Assembly: GCA_013396655.1 (NCBI GenBank)
Contig: WBMV01006439.1
Coordinates: 496,001-560,000, forward strand
Length of the DNA stretch: 64,000 bases
Origin: Campylorhamphus procurvoides
Lineage: Eukaryota > Chordata > Aves > Passeriformes > Dendrocolaptidae
Direction of reading: 5' to 3'
Position 1 is the first letter of the stretch; each line of letters begins with the position of its first letter. Below are positions 53,088 through 64,000 of the stretch, in pieces. Position numbers and translations under genes: made by a program. The notes beneath the pieces were generated by a model. The model searched no databases, was not told the origin of the DNA, and saw only the letters and a program-made list of their open reading frames with translations.

Positions 53088-53123
53088 GTGCATAAATATA
53101 AAATAAAATGTATATTTATGCAC
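53088..53123. repeat. Perfect 13-nt inverted repeat (hairpin)
   Basis: GTGCATAAATATA (53088-53100) and TATATTTATGCAC (53111-53123) are exact reverse complements separated by a 10-nt A-rich loop. The bases just outside do not pair. The stem is too short for a standard pre-miRNA. Confidence 0.9.
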
Positions 53124-54123
53124 CTCATTTCACATCAGCTTCAATGCTAAGCTAAAAATGGCAGGAAGCAAAAACATGTGATAAAGGCACATGAAAAAAT
53201 TGCTTTTCTGTCCAAATGTTGTTAGGTGATATTTATGACTGTCAAACAGCTGACAGTGAAATACCCAACAGTGTTTTCATTAGGAATACGCAAATTATAA
53301 AGACGAAAATTGTTCCAGACCACTGAGCATGCTAAAGTCAACAACAATTTTATTAAATCATCCCAGAAACTGACAGAAAGGTTATGCAGTGTCTGAAGGA
53401 CAAAACTGATGTGCTTAAAATGGGTTAGTGTCATGAACAGACTATGCAAGGAACTGATTTCTCAGGTACCAATAAAACTGGAAATACTACATCCTTAAAC
53501 TGATAAAATAATATAGCAAAATACTATGCACATATACAGTGTGATGTTTTGGCGACAATTGGATTTGAATTTTAATTACAATCTTCAAAACCAAGTCTTT
53601 GCACTCAGATTTAAGCATTCTGATTTTTATAAAGGTAGGAAAAAAATACCAGTTTGCAAGGAAACTGAAAAACTATTTCATTTACTCATGACCTGTTAGA
53701 TATCGCTACTATTTCATGTCTTCCCATTCCATGCAAATCATTAGACTCCAGTGAGAATGTGTTTTCCCCTGTAATGACTAACATCTCATCAAATAGTAGC
53801 AGCTTTGAAATAAGTTTACATTGTAGAGAGGTAAGCAGCGGACACAACATGAAAATTGTCTCCATTGCTGGTATAAAGGAGTGCTGGTTGTTTTGCATCC
53901 CCTGCTGATTTTTTTTCCAGACCTTTTCTGCATAAGCTGCTAACTAGTTGATTTCTCATCAGTTAAGGGTTTGTATAGTAAAATAATGGTTATGTAATTG
54001 TTTATTCAAATTTAGTACTATGTAAATAATTATTTAATAGATTTTTTTCTTGCCAAGTATACATCCCTTGGGGTTTTTTTTATTTCTTTAATTACCGGTC
54101 TGGTATAATGATACTTTTATGAT

Positions 54124-54201
54124 TGCAAAGCTTCATTACCTTATTAAAAAAAATACTAAAAGCTGTGTCATAAAATACACTGTTTAGTATGAAGCTTTGC
54201 A
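54124..54201. repeat. 13-nt inverted repeat with 52-nt spacer
   Basis: TGCAAAGCTTCAT (54124-54136) and ATGAAGCTTTGCA (54189-54201) are exact reverse complements. The spacer has an A run and AAAGCTGTGTC. The block around it (about 54000-54280) is compact and AT-rich, with TTATTCAAATTTAG and TAATTACATAATACATT, and carries no simple repeat apart from short homopolymers. Confidence 0.88.
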
Positions 54202-55114
54202 TTTACCAGCTTTACAGTATATAATTACATAATACATTGGCAATAGATACTCTTAACTAGTTAATCAGAAAAATCAGGCCCTTTTTGTAAGTATAAATTA
54301 CTGTTTCTGTAGTTTTCAAAAATCTATTCAATAAATGTAGGCCCATCTGTTACTGATCCTGCACATTTTTTCCTTAAAGATGAAAAATGCCAGAAATTTT
54401 ACCACAACCACTTGCAAATTAGCCATGAGACACTTACATCATCAAGGAAAATATCTGCTGTCAAATATTCGTTCCCAGTTACTTGGATATGTGGCAGTTA
54501 CTTAAATAAAACTCTGTGATAAATGCAGCTACAGCACATCTAGCCTTATTTACACAATTACACACAATAACAATTCCTCTCTCCTCCTCAGTGTTTCTCA
54601 AAAATGGTATTTCTGCTTTTAAATGCAGAATGAGACCAGTGGTTTAATTTCTGTTTTGAATCACATGGAGTTGGAGGTTGAATGTGGCTCTCTGCCACTC
54701 AGAGACACATCTCTCTGATGCTGGGCTGTCCCTTTCCTTTTTATTAATCCTTTTCTCTCTTCTCACAAAAATGATTCACACTTATCCTGACAAAGGATTC
54801 TCAGAGTCTCACAAATACCTTGAATCAATCTGTTGTGTGAAGTGTGTTCTTTCCTTGATGAAGAGGATAAATGCAAAGCAAATATCATCACCGAGTCTTA
54901 CAGCAATCCCTTCCAGTCCTTATCAGTGAATTTTGGCCTTCTCACTTCCCCCACAATGATATTTGTATATTTCATCTGAACATGCTCCCTCTCTTTAAAG
55001 AGGTAAGGACAGAGGAAGGTTTTCCCAGTTTTATTGTCAAATAATACCACCTGTGGAGAGTGCCTGATTACAGTAAAAACTAGTCTCTCTTGCTATCTGA
55101 AAATATCACACCAA

Positions 55115-55197
55115 TAAAAAAACAAACAAACAAAAACAAACGAACAAACAAAACCAAAACAACAACAACAAAAAAACCCCAAACAACAACAAAAACC
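55115..55197. repeat. A/C-rich tract with (CAAA)n and (CAA)n
   Basis: AACAAAC, AACGAAC and CAACAACAAC units alternate with A runs and CCCC. The overlapping plus-strand open frame (55090-55272) is a Lys/Thr/Asn artefact. Confidence 0.87.
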
Positions 55198-58100
55198 TTT
55201 TGGGGAAAGTCCTTTGGTTCCAAGTTGCATTTATTTTATAAGAACAAAGAAGATGTTTCTATAGTCATATAGGGCCAATATTTGCCACTCTTGAATGAAG
55301 TGGAGAACTAACTGCACATAAGTAAGGAAATTAATTTAAATTATATTTCCCCAGGATTTAGGGTCTCCAAGGCAGCAACTCACAAAACAATAGCACAAAA
55401 TCCATGCTCTCATTAAATTACTTGACAGGGTGGCTAAGGCTGATTAACATCATCTGATATATGAAGATCAGAGATACTTTTAAGCAAGACAGTTTAAAAG
55501 CCTTTTAATACCATTTACATACACTGTACTTATGTCAAGTTTATTTGTGCTTGTAACTTGCCATTGGAAGTACAATACCTTTTTTCCTACTCATGAAGGA
55601 GACCTGGATTTCTCAGGCTCATCAGTACATGATTGCAGTCCTTTGGGCTATGTTTTGAAAGAGGAGTCCTTATGGTACAAAGCCCTTATGACAGATTTGT
55701 TCTCAGATCTTCATCTTTAGGCGGTAATGCAGAGCATAGAGCAGTCATTTAAGCTTTTCCCACTGTCATCTTTGCTAGTAAATAATACACTTGATTCAGT
55801 ACCTCTGCAGCTTTATATGGCTGTCAATGCACTAAAAAATAACAGGCTAGTGCTCCTGCCAGAAGAGAGAGTTATAGTGTCAAAGGAATAAAATGTGTTA
55901 AAGTTATATCTTATCCCTTCTTCCCACTTCGGTTTCTTGATTTCTCAGCAAACACTTCTCATAGATTTGCTTATGCCCTTGAAAAATTAGAAATAATATT
56001 TCTCAGTCACACCATAAAGCCATGTCCATGAGATTCTAAAAACAGTGGAATGATGATTTACTTTTCAATGACAAAAGGCTTGATCAGCACTTCTTCACTT
56101 CAGGCCATTATTCTGTGAAGACCTCTCAAACCAACTCTCACAAATCGCATTGGAACTGAAAGGTAAAAGCACTGCGTGGAGAATGATCTGCCACTTCAGC
56201 CCTTTACAGATCTATGTTTCTACTGCAGTCAATGCACCTGGTATAGCCCCAGCAATAAATTTGTCTATTGAATTAAATAGTATAGGCATGTAACTGATGA
56301 TCACCCATAATGTTTTAAAAAGTCATTTAACATTCGTTTAAATAAATACATCACAAAACCAACAGCATGAAGTGTTGTGAGGAAAATTACATGAGAAAAG
56401 ATTTTTTTTAAGAAGGAACAACAGTGTTCTGCATTTTAATAACACTATTACAACCAAATTGCAATATATTATAATTAATTGTGATTAATACAATTAGATT
56501 TTTTTATTTTTATTTTGTATCACATTATTTGTTTTATAAGCTTCCCAGCTGCAAAGTCTGTTGTCATTTTAGTTGCTGTTAGTGAACTCAGTACAATAAT
56601 TTTCAACCAAAAATACACAAATTATAGTAATGGTAAGAATAAGAAAAACTTGGAAATCTACAAAATCACCACTTAGAATAAAGTGATAATATAAAAATCC
56701 ATAAAGAAGCAAATAAACTGCCATATTTTCTTGTTTAGATTTTGAATAGATCTGCAGAATTCTCATTTTGTTTATGGACATATTGTCTCAAGATATATCA
56801 AAGGATGACATCTACTTTAATAATTTTTAAGACAAATAGATTTGGATACTAGGGTTGGCCAAAGATATATAATTTCCTTTTTAAAAATCAAGATGTCTTT
56901 CTTTTGCTAATATATCTCTAGACTAACTTGTTACTTGGATCTTCTATTTAAAACAAACACCTGACTTAAAAGTGCTATCACAGGGAAGATGTCAATAGTC
57001 CTTCCAAAGATCTATTGTGGGACTAGGATGAAGGTGTCATTGCAATCTGTTGTAGTTATGAAAGTCCTGTTTAAGACTCCTCTTCACCCATTTCTGTAGT
57101 CCTGGTTTTATAACACATTCTCTCTCTATAGGACATTCATTGTTCCTTTGTGTTCTGGTTTCCTCTTTCAATTTTCATTTCTTCTCTGGTGTCCCTGAAG
57201 CATTTCCAGTCTAACAAAATCCACTAAACATGCATGTGTAGCAAAGGGTAAAAACATAGTTTCTTCAGCTGTGAAGAGGAAAACCAAGCTTCTTCTGCTA
57301 CCTTTGTCCAGTCCTTGTTATTGAAACCAGACTGATGTTATCTGCTTCTGTCTCCTTGCCTACTCATGTTTGAACATTTTTTTGGATTAGGAGAAAATGA
57401 CCCCAGCAGTAAAACCTTATCTCATTTGTCTATGTCTACAGTAATGAGTAGAGTAGGATTAGAGAGCAAGCTCAAACCCTGAACTCAACCATTCATACTG
57501 CTTAATAATTAACATATTCTCTGGCATGGTTCTCACCTGTACTATCTAACACTCTCCTGGAAAATGTCTGGCATTGCAAGAACCAGGAATCACTCCCCCA
57601 CCCAGAGCTTTCTTCACCCTGCTATCCCTTACTAACTTATTACCACCTCCAGCACCATTCCAGCAAGCCTTGCACCTTAAATACACCCACAAGCCCTATG
57701 ACAACCCAGAACCTATAACAAATGCCCTCACTTATATGCTCTGAAAAAACATTCTAGGCTGCAACATTCTTTGATTATTTAAAACATTAACTGAAAAATA
57801 GGAAAATGAGAAGTCACTACTATATCTCTGGATCCAAGGATACTCTTCTGGGCACAGTCCCAAGGCCAGGAATATTTTATGGCTGTGGCCAGTCTATGTC
57901 AGTCGGACTAAGAACTGAAGAATGCTCCCTGACTGTTTACAAGTACAGGTGTCACCAGTTGTTGCAGGGTGAAGATTCAGGTTAGTGTTACTGGTGATAC
58001 AGGAAGTCACTGAACTTGTCGAGGTTCAAGACAAAAGACAAAATAATTCTGCAGTCATGTTCATTCCTACAAAGCTTTAGACAGAAAAAGACGGGCTGGC

Positions 58101-61100
58101 TACATACAGACATCTTCAGAGTCAGAGGTAGCAGAAGAGTATGTGCCTTCTGAGATTTAGATATTTTGATCTGTTTCAGGTATGGAAAGCAGAGAACAAA
58201 AAAATCAACTTAAGTGCATTATAAAAAATCACTTTTAAAAGTGTCAGCAAAAGACATTGCTCCATCAAAATAATATAAAGGCTACTATCTTAATCAGAAT
58301 AGCTGTAGGGAATAGGGAACTAAGCGCTGAAGGGGTTAAGTATTATATCCTTGGTTTGTGTAGGAAGTTGGAGGGGAAAAAAAAAGGTGCTGGGAGAGGA
58401 TCTGCCTGGCCTCTGCTAATGCAGCAAAAGATTATCAACTGTGGAGGGAATAACTACTTGGGTTTTGGCATAATTTTTTGGTGTGCTTCAAAAATAATTC
58501 TGTGAATGACTCATCCCAAGGCTATTGTTAAATCAATGGTTGCCTGCTGTTGTGAATGGCTTCAAGCAAGAATCAGGGTGAACTCCATAAACTGATGAAA
58601 ATGCTTATAATAATACAATTCTTAGTGGACAGGTTTATCTAACTACATAGTTCAGTGAAGGAAAATAATTCACTTATAAATTTACATTATGAATTCTTCG
58701 AATGAATAAGTTTTATCCTTTCTCGAGTCAATACATAGCTAATACATCATTAATTACAGGGAGCAATGAAGGTTGGGAAAAAAAATGACATTTTCAAAAG
58801 AGTAAGTTTGAGCTTAAATTAAAAACATTGTCAAAATGAGATAAAAATAAATTTGAATAAGGAGAAGGAATACAAACCTTGGATGTGGTTGATACTGTAC
58901 CCCATTTCAGTACAAAGAGATGACATCACATAAGAGAAACGCTGAAATGCATCCATTTGAAGTGGGGGACTTTAGGAAGAAAAAATTGAGGAACTCAGGG
59001 AAGAAAAATTTATTTTATTATAGAAGTGAAAATCTTAAAAATTATTGTAAAAACATAGCAACAGCAGAAGGTTGAACTTGATTGCTAAATATGTCTTTTG
59101 AAATTCTGTTTCTGAGATCTATAAAAAACAGACCTCTGTTAGCATTGTGCAGGCTTCCTGTCAAAGACACTTAAGGCTCTCAGCAAGACACTTTTATGAC
59201 TTCCCTAGAAACTTTGAAGTTGCATAATCAAGAATTACTTTTGTTTAAACAAATATAATTTACATCATTCATATTCCTTCTTTCTAAAACAATTTTATGT
59301 AACACTATAGGTTAAAATTACTTCATTTCCTTTTACTGATTTGAGTTTAATCCAAGATCTAATTTTATCTACAAACTTTGAATCAGGTTACGCAAACTCA
59401 CATATTCTTAATTTTCTGTGTGTAAGTGTGTATGTGAAGTTGGGACAGAGGGAAAGAAGACTTTTTCATTAAGGAGGTACTAACTGGAAATAGGATCTAT
59501 TGTAATTCTGCCTGAACACCTTTGTTCAGTCTATAAAATACACTGAGACACTTGACAAAGAAAACAAAAGCTGTCAAAAATAGTTAGGGAAGTCACTAAA
59601 TGTTATAAGAAGAGGAATAGAGGGAGTGACCGCTGCGTTTGCAAATTGTTCTTGTTCATACAGTCATGTTCCATATTTGCAGTGCATCAGTATCTTAATT
59701 CTTTTTTCTTAATCTGCATTTCAATTTATTTTCAATTCCTTAAATAAAACTTTTATTTTCTAACTCCAAAACTTGGTTCACTTGACAAACTTGATAGTTC
59801 TTCTCCTTTTTCCTGTAACTGCAATAATTTAGTAACATGATCCAAAATGAAATGTAGCCCCATATCAAACACCCTTATTTTTCTAAGTGTTCCTAATGGT
59901 GTCTTTTAATTCCACTCCATCTTCATTCATTGAAGGATTGAAGCTAAGGCTGATGTCAAATGAAGAGAGATGAGTAGAGATGATGATGTTGATTATGATT
60001 TGACAAAGTATAAATTTCTAAAAAAAAATATTTTTAGTCACTTCCAAATTATGTGAGTGCAAGCCAAATGTGCTCATTACCAGAATTTAAAAAATTTCAT
60101 TACCTACACACAAATGTAGAACTATCATTATGCCTGTTTAATCTCGTGTTCCTGACATTCATACAAATTTGGCAGTCCATGATTAAATTCCCAGCTTTCT
60201 CCCTGATCCTAGGTTAGCATCCTAACATCAGAGTACAAAGCAGAAATAGGAGAGCACATATGACCTTTTACTGTACTGTTTTGTATTAGTGCTTTTAAAT
60301 ACAGTGGTTCTTGAACAGTTTTCTGAACCCCATACTATCAAGCTATTGCTCCCTTAGAGTCAGTGATGATGTCTTACATAAAATGGAGTTTCCCCAACAT
60401 ACGGATACCCTATCCATAAATTTCCCAGTCTCCACAGGCTCCACATTTCACCTATTCTGGTGCTTGTCTGAACTCTAATTTACTCTTTTTCTGATTGAGG
60501 GCAGGAATCTGAAACCATTTATTTAATAGATTAAAATAATACCTTCTCCCAAGGCTATAGAAATTCTGACAATAATGCAGGGAAGAGAGAAGATAACACT
60601 TCTCAGACTTTTGTTAGAATTGTCCTCTTTACAAAACAATTCACACCTTGGCATTTAGGATTAGAGAAGTTTAGGATTTAATTCCCCTAAACTGATCTGA
60701 AACTAAACCTAAGGTGCGCAGTGCAGGTGGATGTTCTAACACTCCAACAGAAAGAGAGATGTGTCTTTCTCCAGCAGCTTTGTTTGCATCTGGTCCATCC
60801 TCTTTTTTTCTTATCTGTGTTCCAAGAAAATTGTTTATACAAGGCCACAAAATACTTTGATCTCAAACTAAGCGATATTTTTTTCATCAGTCTGGGACCT
60901 AACGGGAGGGGAAAAAAGAAAAAAAGGAAGCACAAAACACTGGTTTCTCAGAATAAAAATTATTTCTATTTCCTAATTTAGAAGCTAAATTGAAAAATAA
61001 ATTCTTTGCACAGAATTGAATGTAGTCTCATTGGCATTAATGCAATGAAGTACACAAGTGAATTGAAAGCTATATTCCTCTATTATTGCTGAAATCTGTC

Positions 61101-62183
61101 ACAAGCAATTTTAGAACGACTTATTGATTTTTCATAATTAAGATTTAGAAAAACACTCATTTGCTAATTGGAGCACTTCTGAGTTCATTCACAATAAAAA
61201 TAATTACCATAACATTGCCAAAATGAAATACTCAGACAAACATCAATAAGTTACTCCAAATATTACTCCAATATAGAGAGTGCGTTTCCCCATTGGAACC
61301 TTTGATTTGGTTTGTGTTCTTTTTGGATGAGGAGCTATATGTTTGGGTTTTTTTTAACATTTTTAGCCACTCTATCTTCACCTTTTTTGTTGAGGATAAA
61401 GACAGAAATGTATGACAGAAGTACTAAAGAAACACCATTCTCTAAGGTGAAAAATTAACTGTATAGTCACGTATGCATAACAAAATATGAGTGTTGGTTT
61501 ATAAACAACAAATCAGTCTTGTGGTCACTCAAAACTGTGATTTTCCCAACTTTCTCTCCTTTAAAAATGTTCACTGAAAAATGAAAGGAAATTTAATTCA
61601 TTGTATATACATCCAATTTGCTCCCCTTTCAGTGTAATGCCTTATTTTATTTGATAATTCTAAATGATCTATATCACTACAAGCAGTCTGGTAGCTAGGG
61701 GTTTTTAATGAATATTACTTATTTTACTGTATTTTGGTAACTATAGTTAAGTATTTGATGAGGGCTGTAAGAAACAGAGATTATAGCTCTCATATGTGGG
61801 AGAATAAAGTCACTAAACACCAATTTTTTCTATCACAGTAGAAAACAGCTGAGCATTGAGTATTTCTACCTGTGACAAGTCTGAAAATGCTTGGTAAAGA
61901 GATGTTGCAGACAGGAAAAAAGTATCTCCTCCATGAGTGTCACAGATCAGCTGCCAACTCTGTGTAGGTCTATGGTAGCTGCCTTGATGGCCGGGGTTCA
62001 TTAGCCATAATTTTGGACATGTCAATAAATAACTCCCATTCCTGCAGAGCTTTATGAGTGTTCAAGCCATCTGTAGGAAAGGTTCATTGTAACCCATACA
62101 AAATATGAGTGCAGCAAAATTGTGACATTTTTTCACTTCTTTGGATAATGCATCCATATTACAGGATCTTTTCCAAGCACAGT

Positions 62184-62231
62184 TTTCAAATGGAGTGCAT
62201 TAACAACTTTCAAATGGAGTACCTTAGCAAC
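62184..62231. repeat. 24-nt tandem duplication
   Basis: Copy one is 62184-62207 and copy two is 62208-62231. Both begin TTTCAAATGGAGT, and they match at 21 of 24 positions by hand count. They are directly adjacent with no spacer. Confidence 0.88.
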
Positions 62232-64000
62232 CTGTGGATAAGTAAAGCAAACATAGGTACATACGTTGACAGGCAGGAAGAACCAGGTTGAAATTTCTCT
62301 TACTACATCTAAAATTAAATCAGTGAAGATATCACAATCCACCTCTTCTCCATCCTTGTCATTGTTCAGTGTTGGAGACTGTAGGAGAAAGTGCATTACT
62401 CTGGGAGATCCTAAATTCACATGCACAGTTTAATGGCTTTTTGTTTTAATTTTCTTCAGCTTAACTAATAATGTGCTTACCTAGTGCGGAAGTATCAGCC
62501 AAAATTCAAAGTCTGTGATAAGTCATTGTACTACAAGACACAAAAATGAACTCTTGTGAAGTCAAAATCCGCTAAAGACAGTACAATAAATTTGGTTTGA
62601 GTCCACTGACCATTTTTTCCATGAAAAATTACAGAAATATTCAAACAAGGGAAAAGTTAGGAATTAAGTAATTTCATTTAGCTTGAGATTTTTAAACTGC
62701 AGCTCTTTATACTAGTACTAACACCTCGGTTTGTCTTCATAGTCAATAGAGACAAATGGTTCCAGAACACAATTCCACTTTTAGACCTTTTTGATGAAAT
62801 TAAGTGTGTCCTTCAGATGCCTATTTCTAACCACTGAGAATAAGGGTAACCTTGATGCTTAGCTCTGATGTAAATACCACATTGCAAAGGTTTCATTTGG
62901 TCTTATGTAGCTCATGTAAAGTAACTGATTTTCAAAATGTGACTGGTAAAGGCTCTTCCCTGCAACTGAACTCTTTAATGTGGAGTGTTTTGGATCTTGC
63001 TGACCTTTTTGAACACAGAGAATACTACAAGCCCTTTCACTTTGTCTGTCACCACAACTCATCACTGTTGGAAAGATAAAGGATAACAGTGGCTTGCAAT
63101 CATAGATGACAGGTCATCTTACTCATTTCTTTGCCCTCAGTCAAGAGCAGGTAAAGTTTCTATCAGATATATCAAACCATATTTTCACACAAAAGTAATT
63201 AAATTATTTTACCAATTATTTTTGAGGGGAAAAATATAATCATACTAGGAAACCTAATTCTGTGATGTTCAGCTACCTCAGATTTGTCAATAGGTAGGCT
63301 CTTGAGAATAAAAATCCTGACAAAACTGTGTTCAAATGCTTTCATCATTCTAACTGCAGTGATTTTAAAATGTTCCTACATTCCATTTTATGCCCATGAT
63401 GATTTTATATAAAACCTATATCCCTTGTTCCACTGATTTGCATGGGACAGAAATATCTGTAGATCTATCTGCTTAATGTGCAGGCTAATGGGAGCTACAG
63501 GGTAAGTCTGCCCTTAATTCACTGACTTTTTTTCAAAGATCCAGCTCTCTGTTCATCCTATTAATCTACTAATGCGTCAAACCATTTCTAAGTATACAGG
63601 CATCACTTCCAGACTTGCAAGAATGTTTGCATCTCTCTGGTTTTTTTCAATGTCAAAGCACTATCCATAGCATCAAGCTAGTCTATTTTTAGAGGTCCTT
63701 TTAGAAACGATGCCCCTATCAGGAAATATTTTGTTACTTAATATGAAAAAATATAGACAGTATACAGCACAGATGAGCTAAAATTTAATTAAAAAATCTA
63801 TTGACATAAAAGAAAAGGTAAGACTTTGCTGTGTATCTAACACCACAGTTCTACAGCATATTTTCATATTGGAAAATTGAAAAGGTTTAGAGGACTGATT
63901 TTGACATCATCTGTAACCATAACTAATCTGAGTACTTCCTACAGAGAATAATGGGGAGGGTTGCAGACAGCTACAGGTTCTCTGCCGAGATTTTTTTGTA

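Larger units (their letters stand above)
52478..64000. other. Non-coding stretch, no gene recognised
   Basis: Unique AT-rich sequence to the end of the window. It contains two 13-nt-arm inverted repeats (53.09 and 54.12 kb), an A/C tract at 55.1 kb, a compact homeodomain-site-rich block at about 61.0-61.26 kb and a 24-nt tandem duplication at 62.18 kb. All open frames are under 100 codons and none is recognisable. Confidence 0.67.

Noticed and set aside
1..64000. CRISPR arrays, operons, insertion sequences, tRNA or rRNA genes
   Set aside because: No regularly spaced direct repeats, no prokaryotic gene density and no tRNA or rRNA sequence were seen. The CR1 and ERVL-type repeats mark a bird genome.

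Overview
This window looks like about 64 kb of bird nuclear DNA with no recognisable gene. The bird assignment rests on three 3' ends of CR1 LINEs, each ending in or near the avian ATTCTATGATTCT-type tail, one internal CR1 piece, and a near-intact solo LTR of the avian ERVL type. The sequence is AT-rich and poor in CpG. All open reading frames are short (the longest is 143 codons) and overlap freely on both strands. None shows a domain, a codon-use signal, or convincing splice sites at both ends. The DNA is either intergenic (gene-desert-like) or lies inside a very large intron; the sequence alone cannot separate these.

Layout. 1-13700: AT-rich unique sequence with a (TA)n microsatellite near 1.77 kb, a long G/T tract near 4.4 kb and a compact AT-rich block near 5.0-5.3 kb that could be a conserved non-coding element. 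13701-13961: CR1 3' end. 13962-22840: unique sequence holding a degenerate tandem repeat at 15.19-15.49 kb, an A/C tract at 19.3 kb and a 22-nt palindrome at 21.05 kb. 22841-22925: a very short CR1 3' end. 22926-32727: unique sequence with (TTGG)n at 28.7 kb, A/C tracts at 29.7 and 30.6 kb and nested inverted repeats at 31.4 kb. 32728-33386: a minus-strand CR1 piece followed 32 bp later by a solo ERVL-like LTR flanked by a 5-bp target duplication (4 of 5 bases match). 33387-41627: unique sequence with two slightly GC-richer patches at 36.4-36.9 and 37.5-37.8 kb. 41628-41915: a CR1 3' end of a different subfamily. 41916-52249: unique sequence with a G/T tract and an unresolved 'nn' beside an atypical GC-rich patch. 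52250-52477: a probable decayed LTR fragment. 52478-64000: unique sequence with two 13-bp-arm inverted repeats, an A/C tract and a 24-bp tandem duplication.

No genes act together here. What can be described is repeat history and a few structured non-coding sites. I did not find a novel gene system. The most useful leads are the overlapping hairpins at 31.4 kb, the inverted repeats at 53.1 and 54.1 kb, the diverged 21-nt core repeat at 15.2-15.5 kb, and the candidate conserved elements, all of which need alignment to other birds.
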